Shown here in pieces: positions 45,555 through 53,690 of a DNA stretch of 64,000 bases. Source of the DNA: Oceanirhabdus sp. W0125-5 (GTDB lineage Bacteria; Bacillota; Clostridia; Clostridiales; Clostridiaceae). The notes beneath the pieces were generated by a model, which was given only the letters and a program-made list of their open reading frames with translations, was not told the DNA's origin and did not search any database. Every line of letters begins with the position of its first letter. The first letter of the stretch is position 1. The DNA is taken from the NCBI RefSeq assembly GCF_027938815.1, contig NZ_CP115913.1, positions 1,398,001 to 1,462,000 on the forward strand. Direction: 5' to 3'. The translations under genes and the position numbers were made by a program.

Positions 45555-45639
45555 GGGCGAGTTCCCGAGTGGCCAAAGGGGGCAGACTGTAAATCTGTTG
45601 CGTTTCGCTTCGATGGTTCGAATCCATCTTCGCCCACCA
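45555..45639 (+). tRNA. tRNA-Tyr (GTA), copy 2
   Basis: It looks identical to copy 1 through the 85-base body, with encoded CCA. It starts 5 bases after tRNA-Thr copy 1. Confidence 0.97.
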
Positions 45640-45669
45640 TTTTTAAAATACAAATGTATTCAAATATAT

Positions 45670-45745
45670 GCTGGCATGGCTCAATTGGTAGAGCAGCTGA
45701 CTTGTAATCAGCAGGTTGTAGGTTCAAGTCCTATTGCCAGCTCCA
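45670..45745 (+). tRNA. tRNA-Thr (TGT), copy 2
   Basis: 76 bases with the same acceptor, anticodon TGT and T arm as copy 1. The spacer before it differs slightly. Confidence 0.97.
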
Positions 45746-45753
45746 TATAACAT

Positions 45754-45838
45754 GGGCGAGTTCCCGAGTGGCCAAAGGGGGCAGACTGTAAATCTGTTAC
45801 GTTTCGTTTCGATGGTTCGAATCCATCTTCGCCCACCA
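45754..45838 (+). tRNA. tRNA-Tyr (GTA), copy 3, with a compensated variable-arm change
   Basis: 85 bases. The variable arm reads ACGTTTCGT where the other copies read GCGTTTCGC: both ends of the helix changed, keeping the pair. The rest matches the other copies. Confidence 0.97.
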
Positions 45839-45869
45839 TGTTTTTTATAATAATAAAATAAATTAATAT

Positions 45870-45945
45870 GCTGGCATGGCTCAATTGGTAGAGCAGCTGA
45901 CTTGTAATCAGCAGGTTGTAGGTTCAAGTCCTATTGCCAGCTCCA
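45870..45945 (+). tRNA. tRNA-Thr (TGT), copy 3
   Basis: 76 bases, same sequence features as the other Thr copies, encoded CCA. Confidence 0.97.
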
Positions 45946-45951
45946 TAAAAT

Positions 45952-46036
45952 GGGCGAGTTCCCGAGTGGCCAAAGGGGGCAGACTGTAAATCTGTTGCGT
46001 TTCGCTTCGATGGTTCGAATCCATCTTCGCCCACCA
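45952..46036 (+). tRNA. tRNA-Tyr (GTA), copy 4
   Basis: 85 bases with the GCGTTTCGC variable arm and encoded CCA. It ends only 27 bases before the SAM riboswitch. Confidence 0.97.
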
Positions 46037-46063
46037 TTTTATTATCAAAACAATTAAATACAT

Positions 46064-46163
46064 CTTATCCAGAGAGGTGGAGGGACCGGCCCTATGAAAC
46101 CCAGCAACCGGCAATGTAATTGCTATGGTGCTAATTCCTACAATCATATGATTGTAAGATAAG
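46064..46163 (+). ncRNA. SAM-I (S-box) riboswitch aptamer of metK
   Basis: P1 is CTTATC at the start pairing with GATAAG at the end. The conserved core AGAGAGGTGGAGGGA, GGCCCTATGAAACCC and GCAACC is complete, with the variable P3/P4 arms after it. It senses S-adenosylmethionine. A terminator follows, and metK makes the ligand, so this is feedback control by premature termination. Confidence 0.96.
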
Positions 46164-46183
46164 AATTAAAAGCTGAAATTTTA

Positions 46184-46213
46184 CCTCTCTATCTAGGATA
46201 GAGAGGTTTTTTA
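46184..46213 (+). terminator. Expression-platform terminator of the SAM riboswitch
   Basis: CCTCTCTATC and GATAGAGAGG pair around TAG, followed by T6. The left arm is complementary to GAGAGG in the aptamer 5' strand, which allows the alternative antiterminator. Confidence 0.92.
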
Positions 46214-46277
46214 TTGTGAAAAATGGTAACCCAATACATTAGATAGAACAAAAAGAAAGTAAAGGAGAATAGGTTAA

Positions 46278-47453
46278 ATGAAAAGAATATTCACTTCAGA
46301 ATCAGTAACAGAAGGACATCCGGATAAAATCTGTGACCAGATATCAGATGCTATATTGGATAGTATTTTTGAGAAAGACCCAAATGCAAGAGTTGCATGT
46401 GAAACAGCTGTAACAACAGGCTTAGTTATGGTTATGGGTGAGATAACAACTAATTGTTATGTTGATATCCCAAAAGTTGTAAGAAAGACAATTGAAGAAA
46501 TAGGATATACAAGAGCTAAATATGGTTTTGATGCTGACACATGTGCAGTTATGACTACTATTGATGAACAGTCAAGAGATATTGCTATGGGTGTTGATGA
46601 AGCTTTAGAATCTAAAGAAGGTGAAATGGCTTCTGAGGAAGCTACAGGAGCAGGAGACCAAGGTATGATGTTTGGTTATGCTACTAATGAAACAGAAGAG
46701 TATATGCCACTTCCAATTGCCTTAGCTCACAAGTTATCAAGAAGATTATCAGAGGTAAGAAAGAATGGAACTCTTGATTACTTAAGACCAGATGGAAAAA
46801 CTCAAGTAACAGTTGAGTTTGAAGATGATAAACCAGTTAGAATTGATACAATTGTTATTTCTACTCAACACTCTCCAGAGGTAACTAGAGAGCAGATTCA
46901 AAAAGATTTAATGGAACATGTAATTAAGCCAATTGTACCAGCTGAACTTTTAGATGATGAAACAAAATATTTCATTAATCCAACTGGAAGATTTGTTATT
47001 GGTGGACCACAAGGAGATGCCGGGTTAACAGGTAGAAAGATAATAGTAGATACTTATGGTGGTATGGGAAGACATGGAGGAGGAGCTTTCTCTGGAAAGG
47101 ATCCTACAAAGGTTGATAGATCTGCTGCATATGCTGCAAGATGGGTAGCTAAGAACTTAGTTGCTGCTGGGGTAGCTGATAGACTTGAAATTCAATTAGC
47201 TTATGCTATAGGAGTTGCAGAACCTGTATCAATAGAGGTTGAAACTTTTGGAACTGAGAAGGTTTCACATGATAAGATAGTTGAAGTTGTTAAGAGAGTA
47301 TTTGATTTAAGACCAGCTGCTATAATTAAAGAACTAGGATTAAGAAGACCGATATACAGACAGACTGCTGCATATGGTCACTTTGGAAGAACTGATATTA
47401 ATCTTCCATGGGAAGCGCTTGATAAAGTAGAAGAGATTAAAAAACACTTATAA
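46278..47453 (+). CDS. metK: S-adenosylmethionine synthetase
   Basis: The enzyme makes S-adenosylmethionine from methionine and [27 protein letters not shown] opens the protein, [12 protein letters not shown] is the hexapeptide-type signature, and [19 protein letters not shown] is the phosphate-binding loop. The 391-residue length is normal. AAAGGAG precedes the ATG. Control is by the upstream SAM riboswitch, and a strong terminator follows. Confidence 0.97.
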   Translation: MKRIFTSESVTEGHPDKICDQISDAILDSIFEKDPNARVACETAVTTGLVMVMGEITTNCYVDIPKVVRKTIEEIGYTRAKYGFDADTCAVMTTIDEQSRDIAMGVDEALESKEGEMASEEATGAGDQGMMFGYATNETEEYMPLPIALAHKLSRRLSEVRKNGTLDYLRPDGKTQVTVEFEDDKPVRIDTIVISTQHSPEVTREQIQKDLMEHVIKPIVPAELLDDETKYFINPTGRFVIGGPQGDAGLTGRKIIVDTYGGMGRHGGGAFSGKDPTKVDRSAAYAARWVAKNLVAAGVADRLEIQLAYAIGVAEPVSIEVETFGTEKVSHDKIVEVVKRVFDLRPAAIIKELGLRRPIYRQTAAYGHFGRTDINLPWEALDKVEEIKKHL

Positions 47454-47458
47454 GATAA

Positions 47459-47496
47459 AAAAAGCACGTAAGAATGGAAATTCTTACGTGCTTTTT
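47459..47496 (+). terminator. Intrinsic terminator of metK
   Basis: AAAAGCACGTAAGAA and TTCTTACGTGCTTTTT pair around a short loop and end in T5. Confidence 0.92.
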
Positions 47497-47541
47497 ATTG
47501 TTTTCAAATGGTAAGAAATATTCTAAAGAAGTGAAAACTTA

Positions 47542-47776
47542 GAAAGAAATGTAGAATTGATAATGTAGAATGGAGAATGAAGGAGGTTTCTGCCGTTATG
47601 GGCAGAAGTTACATAATATTATTCTTTAGAACAAGGAGTTTTTACTCATTTTATCATAGGATAAAATATTGTAGTTTTTATACAATGTTTCATTAGTATA
47701 TGAAACGAGTAAACCTTTATTGTTCAAAGAACAATAAGATTAAGATTTCACGGAGTGAAATGTCGTGCATTCTCGG
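47542..47776 (-). repeat. Modular hairpin repeat, minus orientation, interrupted by the IS3 element (R13, main part)
   Basis: Read on the minus strand it is a full copy: hairpin A is ATTTCACTCCGTGAAAT, B, C (GTTTCATATACTAATGAAAC), centre, C' (TTTTATCCTATGATAAAA) and an A' with GCAGAAAC-type arms. The extremity next to 47542 (AAGAAATGTAGAATTG) is a reversed right end. Its other end is cut at ATTCTC by the IS3 element and resumes at 49104. Confidence 0.83.
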
Positions 47777-47817
47777 ATAGCCCCCTTCTAAATGGACAGG
47801 GGTAACTCATTCTCACT

Positions 47818-48669
47818 CTAACTTACATTTTCTAAATAATACTCATGAGGGGGTATATATCCTATTGCGGAATGTATCCTCTCATTGTTATATCTATATA
47901 CAAAATCTGCTACATCATATTGAATATGGTCTAACGACCTATAAATCATGCCGGTTAGGCATTCGTCTTGCAAATACCTATGATATGATTCGATAAATGC
48001 ATTATAATTAGGGCTCTTAACAGGAATTCGCTCATGCATCACTTTTTCTTTAATACATGCGCCTTCAAATTTAGCGCTGACAAATTGAGAACCATTATCT
48101 GTTCTAATAACTAAATCACCAGGATTATCTTTTAAACCTCTTGTATATAAAGCTTCTATCAATACTTTCTTTGCAACATCACCAGTACAGGACAAATCAA
48201 TAGAATGAGCAATTATAGATCTATCATGAACATCAATTATTGAAGTTATATAGGCTGTTTTTTTTATTCCAGCAATGAATGAATATTTTATATCCATCTG
48301 CCATAATTGATTTGAAGCTGTGACTTTAACCTGCTTACAGACTCTAGAAACTCTCTTTCTATGAGTTCTTTTTTTAGGGAACAGCAGCTTTAAAATTCTC
48401 ATTAATCTTCTAACTTTCTTTTTATTGATTTTGAGATTATACATTTTTCTAAGGCACTGGGTTATCTTCTTATACCCATAATGCTGCTCTGTTTTTCTGT
48501 TTTTAAGTTCAGCTATATATTTTTGAATTACTATGTCATTAACCTTTTCACCATTGAAGGTATAGCTGTGCCCAGGAGCCTTTCGGCCTGTATTTGCGTA
48601 GCTTCGTTGAACTTTTACTTTAGTATGTGCATAATACGAAGAACGTGCTACTTGAACAATTCCCAACAC
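47818..48669 (-). CDS. IS3-family transposase OrfB (DDE integrase domain)
   Basis: The product has an N-terminal HTH_21-like region (NRKTEQHYGYKKI, KVRRLMR) and an rve integrase core. The catalytic triad is visible: first Asp in QLWQMDIKYSF, second in VIRTDNGSQF, and Glu in NYNAFIESYHRYLQDE about 35 residues later. The frame stays open upstream of GTG 48669 through KHPSLVDKIAVAQVW back to the A8 run in orfA, so the natural product is probably an OrfAB fusion. It looks intact. Relative to orfA the frame is +1, not the usual -1. Confidence 0.9.
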   Translation of the reverse strand: MLGIVQVARSSYYAHTKVKVQRSYANTGRKAPGHSYTFNGEKVNDIVIQKYIAELKNRKTEQHYGYKKITQCLRKMYNLKINKKKVRRLMRILKLLFPKKRTHRKRVSRVCKQVKVTASNQLWQMDIKYSFIAGIKKTAYITSIIDVHDRSIIAHSIDLSCTGDVAKKVLIEALYTRGLKDNPGDLVIRTDNGSQFVSAKFEGACIKEKVMHERIPVKSPNYNAFIESYHRYLQDECLTGMIYRSLDHIQYDVADFVYRYNNERIHSAIGYIPPHEYYLENVS

Positions 48670-48718
48670 AATAGTTTTTGCATATCCTTTATCAATCCAA
48701 ACCTGAGCAACAGCAATT

Positions 48719-49027
48719 TTATCTACTAACGATGGGTGTTTTTTTTAATAAGTCACGTAAAATAGCTATTTCAAGATCCTTTTCTTCAAGCATTTCTTTC
48801 ATCTTCTTATACTCTTTTTTGTAGTTTGGTATTGATTCTTGCTCAACTACAACCTTCGGTTTTAAGGTCTGGTTATAACGTCTGTAATTGTTAACCCAAT
48901 TACTTAACTGCTTTGGATTAATGTCATACGCTTTAGCAACTGAAATATTACTACCAGATTCTAAAACCTCCATCACATACTTCATTCTTTGTTCCTCAGT
49001 AAACTTTCTAACAAATCTTTGACCCAT
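48719..49027 (-). CDS. IS3-family transposase OrfA (helix-turn-helix)
   Basis: The 102-residue protein has an N-terminal helix-turn-helix (FTEEQRMKYVMEVLESG, SVAKAYDINPKQLSNWV) that binds the IS ends, followed by a leucine-zipper-like coil (YKKMKEMLEEKDLEIAILRDLL). It ends KKTPIVSR just after an A8 run (TTA AAA AAA ACA). That run is the likely site for frameshifting or transcriptional slippage into orfB. GGAGGG precedes the ATG. Confidence 0.9.
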   Translation of the reverse strand: MGQRFVRKFTEEQRMKYVMEVLESGSNISVAKAYDINPKQLSNWVNNYRRYNQTLKPKVVVEQESIPNYKKEYKKMKEMLEEKDLEIAILRDLLKKTPIVSR

Positions 49028-49103
49028 AACTATAGCCCTCCTAATCTCTAAATATATTTTATTATTCTAGAGTGGATATGTCCAATCCGATTAGGGGGGC
49101 TAT

Positions 49104-49149
49104 GTGTTCTCCATTCTCCATTTTACATTCTCCATTATGTTTTCTAAAG
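49104..49149 (-). repeat. Modular hairpin repeat, remaining end beyond the IS3 element (R13)
   Basis: TTCTCCATTCTCCATTTTACATTC-type units and ATTATGTTTT, the reversed left extremity, complete the copy whose main part is at 47542-47776. Confidence 0.78.
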
Positions 49150-49198
49150 TTGTGGTATAATTAAATATATTTAAGTTAGTGAAGAAGTTGGTGAAATT

Positions 49199-51412
49199 AT
49201 GGAAGAAATAATCGGAATGGTAGAAGCTATAATATATGAAAATGAAAGTAATGGATATGTGGTAGCTAAAATTAAAATTGAAAATCGGTTAGAAACTATA
49301 AATGGATCAATGCCTTTTTTGAAAGAAGGTATGCAGATAAAAGCTGCTGGGGTGTGGACTGAACATAAAAAATTTGGTAAACAGTTTAAGGTTGAAAAAT
49401 GGGAAGAAGTAAAACCTAAATCTCAGGAGGGGGTAGAGAGATATCTTGCCTCTGGGATTATCAATGGAATTGGTCCTGTTACAGCACACAGAATTATTAA
49501 GAAGTTTGGCGATAAAGCTTTAGATATAATTGAAAATGATATTGATAAATTATTAGAAGTAGAAGGTATAGGGAAGAAAAAAATTGACATAATTAAAAAA
49601 TCATTTGAACAGAGTAAAGATATTAAAGATTTGGTGGTTATGCTTCAGGGATATGGAATATCACCTAAACAATGTATTCGTATACATAAGGTATATGGAA
49701 AAGATGCTGTAAGTAATATAAAAAAGAATCCTTATAAACTTATTGATGATATTAGGGGAATAGGATTTAAAACCGCAGATAGGATTGCTTTAAGTATGGG
49801 GATTGATAAAACTTCACCATTTAGAATATCTTCAGGTATTAAGTATGTAATAGATCAATTTTGTTTAAATGGAAATACGTATATGCCGAAAAGCATGCTT
49901 CTGCAGCAGAGTAGAGAAATACTAGGGGTGCAGACTGATGTGGTGGAAGATGGATTATATAATGCTGTTCTAGAGCAGAAAGTAAAGAATGAGGTTATTG
50001 AAGGGGAAGAATGTGTTTACAATATTCCATATTATTATTGTGAATTAGGAATTACAAAAAAAATAGTTCATATGATTGCAGGAACATATCCTAAGTTTGA
50101 TGTAGATTTAATTAAAAAGATAGAAGAATTTGAGAAGGAAACTGGAATAAGTTTTGCTGAGTCTCAGAAGGAAGCTATTATTGGAGCTTTTGAGAATGGA
50201 GTAGAAATAATTACAGGTGGTCCAGGTACAGGTAAAACAACAATAATCAATTGTATAACTAATATAATGGAAGACCTTGGGTTGGAAGTTTTTATGGCAG
50301 CGCCTACAGGTAGAGCGGCTAAGAGAATGAGCGAATCAACTGGAAGAGAATCAAAAACTATACATAGGTTATTAGAGTTAGGATATGGAGAAGATGAAGA
50401 AGAACTTGCTTTTGCTAGAAATGAGAAATCACCATTGGAATGTGATGTGTTAATTGTGGATGAAGCCTCGATGATAGATTTAACTCTCATGAATAATTTA
50501 TTAAAGGCTGTTAAATATGGTATGAGACTTATAATTGTAGGAGATGTTGATCAATTACCATCTGTTGGTGCTGGAAGAGTTTTGCATGATTTAATTGATA
50601 GTGATTGTATTCATGTGGTTAGGTTAAGGGACATATTCAGACAATCTGAGAAAAGTATGATCGTATTAAATGCTCATAAGATTAATAATGGAGAAATGCC
50701 TGAATTAAATAATAAAGATAAAGATTTTTTCTTTTTAAAGAAGAATCCTAGAACAGAAGCCTTAGATACAATAATAAGTTTAGTCAGTGAGCGTTTACCT
50801 AAATTTAATCCTAAGTGGAATAGTATTAGAGATATTCAGATATTATCGCCCATGAGGAAGGGTGTTCTTGGTGTAGATAATCTTAATGAGCAACTACAAG
50901 AAATATTAAATCCAAGAGAAAAAGATAAAAAAGAGATTGATGTAAGAATGGGGAAATTTAGAGTAGGCGATAAGGTAATGCAAATTAAAAATAACTATTC
51001 TATAAAATGGACTAAATTTGATGGAACAAATAATAAAAGCGGACTTGGAGTATACAATGGAGATGTTGGGTATATTAGTTTTATTGATGAAAGCGGTAAT
51101 GTTCATGTGAAGTTTGATGATGGTAAGCTTGTTGTGTATGAAGATATGTTTATAGATGAATTAACCCTTGCATATGCTGTTACGATACATAAAAGTCAAG
51201 GAAGTGAATTTCCAGTTGTAGTTATACCAATGTTTATGGGACCTCCTATGTTAATGAACAAAAATTTGTTATACACTGGAATCACAAGGGCAAAAGGAAT
51301 GGTTGTTCTTGTAGGAGAAGAGAAAGCTATGAAATATATGATAAGTAACGATAAAACGTATGAAAGGTTTTCAGCGTTAAGTTATAGAATTAAAAGTATA
51401 TTTGATATATAA
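49199..51412 (+). CDS. recD2: ATP-dependent RecD-like DNA helicase (RecD2)
   Basis: This 5'-3' superfamily 1B helicase of 737 residues is found in bacteria without RecBC. The N-terminal OB-like and helix-hairpin-helix regions (SGIINGIGPVTAHRIIKKFG, GIGFKTADRIALSMG) precede the motor: Walker A TGGPGTGKTTIINCI, motif II VLIVDEASMID, GDVDQLPSVGAGRVLHDL and the late AYAVTIHKSQGSEF with LLYTGITRAK. The ribosome-binding site is weak. A terminator follows. It starts 50 bases after the end of repeat R13. Confidence 0.95.
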   Translation: MEEIIGMVEAIIYENESNGYVVAKIKIENRLETINGSMPFLKEGMQIKAAGVWTEHKKFGKQFKVEKWEEVKPKSQEGVERYLASGIINGIGPVTAHRIIKKFGDKALDIIENDIDKLLEVEGIGKKKIDIIKKSFEQSKDIKDLVVMLQGYGISPKQCIRIHKVYGKDAVSNIKKNPYKLIDDIRGIGFKTADRIALSMGIDKTSPFRISSGIKYVIDQFCLNGNTYMPKSMLLQQSREILGVQTDVVEDGLYNAVLEQKVKNEVIEGEECVYNIPYYYCELGITKKIVHMIAGTYPKFDVDLIKKIEEFEKETGISFAESQKEAIIGAFENGVEIITGGPGTGKTTIINCITNIMEDLGLEVFMAAPTGRAAKRMSESTGRESKTIHRLLELGYGEDEEELAFARNEKSPLECDVLIVDEASMIDLTLMNNLLKAVKYGMRLIIVGDVDQLPSVGAGRVLHDLIDSDCIHVVRLRDIFRQSEKSMIVLNAHKINNGEMPELNNKDKDFFFLKKNPRTEALDTIISLVSERLPKFNPKWNSIRDIQILSPMRKGVLGVDNLNEQLQEILNPREKDKKEIDVRMGKFRVGDKVMQIKNNYSIKWTKFDGTNNKSGLGVYNGDVGYISFIDESGNVHVKFDDGKLVVYEDMFIDELTLAYAVTIHKSQGSEFPVVVIPMFMGPPMLMNKNLLYTGITRAKGMVVLVGEEKAMKYMISNDKTYERFSALSYRIKSIFDI

Positions 51413-51426
51413 CCTTTTTAAATAAT

Positions 51427-51456
51427 AAAAACTCATGTGATAAACATGGGTTTTTG
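51427..51456 (+). terminator. Intrinsic terminator of recD2
   Basis: AAAAACTCATGT and ACATGGGTTTTT pair (one G-U) around GATAA. A second short hairpin, GAACTAAC/GTTAGTTC with loop TTC, follows near 51486-51504. Confidence 0.82.
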
Positions 51457-51508
51457 TTGTTAAAGGAATGATAGAGAAACTTTGTGAACTAACTTCGTTA
51501 GTTCAGTA

Positions 51509-51769
51509 AAACAAATGTATAATGGATAATTGATAATGTATAATGATGGATGTTTTGCTCCGCAAAACTACATTTTATTGGTCTTTAGAACAAGTAGTTT
51601 TAACTCATTTTATCTAAAGATAAAATATTGTATTTTAGATACAAGGTTTCATTCTTGATGAAACGAGTAAAATGTTGTAGTCCAAGGAACAATACAATTA
51701 CAATTTCTCGGAGAGAAATGTCAATCATTATACATTCTACATTATCCATTATACATTTCTTTTCTAAAG
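51509..51769 (-). repeat. Modular hairpin repeat, full copy with core inverted relative to its flanks (R14)
   Basis: The core reads on the minus strand: A (ATTTCTCTCCGAGAAAT), B, C (GTTTCATCAAGAATGAAAC), centre, C' (TTTTATCTTTAGATAAAA), B', A' (GTTTTGCGGAGCAAAAC). Yet the left extremity (AAAACAAATGTATAATGG) and right extremity (ATACATTTCTTTTCTAAAG) are those of plus-oriented copies such as R4. Confidence 0.87.
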
Positions 51770-51888
51770 CACAAAGGTTTCTTATCATCCAGTAAAATTT
51801 AAAGAATTAAAACAAGTGCAATTTGTATAATAATAACAAAATGGTCCATATTTAAAATAAAAACTTACATAATATGGAGTAATAAAGA

Positions 51889-52611
51889 ATGAAATATACT
51901 AATTTTAACGGGTTATTTAGTTTAATGAGAAAAAAGTTAACAAATTATGTTGATGGGTTTTTAAGTGTATTATTTTACTATGAGGACATGTGTATTATAT
52001 GCAATAAGCAAACAAATAATAATCATATATTATGTGACAACTGTAAAAATAATAAATATAGCATTAAAAAGACAATAAAAAAAGGAGGATTTAAGTTTAA
52101 TGCTTATTGTTGTTATTATTACAACAAATATATAAGAGAAGCTATAAAAGGAATGAAGTATAAGAATGATTTTAATGCAATTAATGCCTTTGGGAAGGAT
52201 TTAGCAAATCTAATAATTAAAGAAAATTTAGAGGTTGATATAATAACCTTTGTACCTAGCAATAAAAGTGTGATTAAAAAGCGAGATTACAATCAAAGTG
52301 AACTTTTGGCTAGGAAAATTGTAAAAAGTCTTAATAAACAATTCCATAAAAAAATATATATAGGAAATTTGTTGGAAAAAGAAAAGTGTTTAGATCAAAT
52401 AGGATTGAGTAGATTAGAAAGATGGGAAAATGTAAGTAATGTTTTTAGTGTAAATAAAAAAAATAAAGAAAAAATTAAAAATAGGAAAATAATATTGATA
52501 GATGACGTTTTAACATCGGGCGCTACTGCATATTATTGTAGTAAGAGACTTATTGAAGAGGGGGCAAGTTCAGTTGATATAGTAACTATTGCTGCAGCAA
52601 ATATTATATAA
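51889..52611 (+). CDS. comFC: ComF-family phosphoribosyltransferase-like protein
   Basis: The 240-residue protein has an N-terminal zinc ribbon (CIICNKQ and CDNC) and a C-terminal phosphoribosyltransferase domain with PRPP loop IILIDDVLTSGATAYYC. ComFC-type proteins take part in natural transformation and are also found in non-competent species. QSELLARKIVKSL and LSRLERWENVSNVF are family blocks. A modest GGAG site precedes the ATG. The 276 bases after it hold no gene that I can support. Confidence 0.9.
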   Translation: MKYTNFNGLFSLMRKKLTNYVDGFLSVLFYYEDMCIICNKQTNNNHILCDNCKNNKYSIKKTIKKGGFKFNAYCCYYYNKYIREAIKGMKYKNDFNAINAFGKDLANLIIKENLEVDIITFVPSNKSVIKKRDYNQSELLARKIVKSLNKQFHKKIYIGNLLEKEKCLDQIGLSRLERWENVSNVFSVNKKNKEKIKNRKIILIDDVLTSGATAYYCSKRLIEEGASSVDIVTIAAANII

Positions 52612-52887
52612 GGTATATTGACCCGGATAAAACCATTATACCATAAAATTCATTAAATATCATGTTACATACTAATGTGCATTACTAAAGGTGATATCGA
52701 TATATTGGTATAATTGAGATATTTGGGGAGAATCTTTAGAATATTATGAAATATTAGGTTTGTAGTTTATGTGTAAATTTTATAAAATATATTTAAACAT
52801 AAGTAGCAAGAATTAAATTTTAATATTTCAAAAAGTGAAAAAGGTTTTAAAACCATAATATATTTATTACCGAGAGGGGCTGAAGTC

Positions 52888-53409
52888 ATGAAAGTTAAAA
52901 TTATAGGAAAAGACATTAAGGTTACAAAAGCACTGAATGAAGTAATAGAGAAAAAGCTTATGAAGCTAGATAAATATTTTAAGCCAGAGGTTGAGGCCCA
53001 TGTGACTTTGAGTGTAGTAAAAAGTACTCATTCAATTGAAATTATGATTCCGTTTAATGGTGTTTACTTAAGGGCAGAAGAAAAAAATGAAGATATGTAT
53101 ACAGCATTAGATTTGATTTTAGATAAATTAGAAAGACAAATCAGAAAGCAAAAAACAAGAATGGAAAGAAAATTACACGGAAGTTCTTTGATATATGAAA
53201 AGATTCCAAATGAAGTAAACTATGATGAAGCTAGAATAGTTAAAACTAAGCGTTTTGCAATTAAGCCAATGGATCCAGAAGAAGCGATTCTTCAAATGGA
53301 TTTAATAGGACATAACTTTTTTGTTTTCCTTAATGCAGAAACAGAGGAAGTAAGTGTTGTATATAAAAGAAAAGATGGAAATTATGGGTTGATTGAACCG
53401 GAATTTTAA
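52888..53409 (+). CDS. hpf: Ribosome hibernation promoting factor, long form
   Basis: Long HPF joins two 70S ribosomes into inactive 100S dimers. The N-terminal domain (KVKIIGKDIKVTKALNEVIEKK, then a basic helix RQIRKQKTRMERKL) binds the small subunit, and the C-terminal dimerisation domain (KRFAIKPMDPEEAILQMDLIGHNFFVF) is present. The 173-residue length marks the long form. GAGGGG precedes the ATG and a terminator follows. The order hpf-secA-prfB is widespread in Firmicutes. Confidence 0.95.
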   Translation: MKVKIIGKDIKVTKALNEVIEKKLMKLDKYFKPEVEAHVTLSVVKSTHSIEIMIPFNGVYLRAEEKNEDMYTALDLILDKLERQIRKQKTRMERKLHGSSLIYEKIPNEVNYDEARIVKTKRFAIKPMDPEEAILQMDLIGHNFFVFLNAETEEVSVVYKRKDGNYGLIEPEF

Positions 53410-53410
53410 T

Positions 53411-53440
53411 AAAAAAGATTGCCTATGGCAATCTTTTTTT
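53411..53440 (+). terminator. Intrinsic terminator of hpf
   Basis: AAAAGATTGCC and GGCAATCTTTTTTT pair with a three-base loop. Confidence 0.9.
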
Positions 53441-53601
53441 GATTTTATTTATAATGGTAAAGTAATATTGTTTTATTCTATTGATTATTTCAGTGATTTA
53501 AATTAGTATAATTAATTAGTTTATCTTTTTTATTTATGTAAATATTAAATATTAAATAAGTCTTAATTATGTTACATATATTGAAAGGATTCTTTAAAAA
53601 G

Positions 53602-53630
53602 TTGAAGGAGTATAAAATAAATGTTATAAT
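53602..53630 (+). promoter_or_regulatory. Sigma-A-type promoter for secA
   Basis: TTGAAG and a perfect TATAAT are spaced by 17 bases, 60 bases before the secA start. It lies after the hpf terminator, so secA has its own promoter. Confidence 0.72.
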
Positions 53631-53690
53631 TTTATAAGTATAAGTATTATAGGGATATTCTATTAAATATATAGGTGAGGATGAAATAAT

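Larger units (their letters stand above)
47777..49103 (-). mobile_element. IS3-family insertion sequence
   Basis: About 1.33 kb with orfA and orfB on the minus strand. Inner terminal repeats ATAGCCCCC (47777) and GGGGGCTAT (49095-49103) match for nine bases, and TGGACA recurs just inside both ends. It sits in one end of a hairpin repeat: the sequence before it ends ATTCTC, and GTGTTCTCC follows. TTCTC could be a 5-base target duplication if the ends extend two or three bases outward, but the host repeat is rich in TTCTC, so this is uncertain. Confidence 0.88.

Noticed and set aside
45263..46147. Several overlapping open frames of 60-80 codons on both strands across the tRNA array
   Set aside because: They arise from the repeated tRNA sequences, have repeated identical segments, and lie fully over structured tRNA genes.
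47760..49150. A clear target-site duplication of the IS3-family element
   Set aside because: TTCTC is found on both sides, but the interrupted repeat end is itself made of TTCTC-containing units, so duplication cannot be distinguished from the host sequence.
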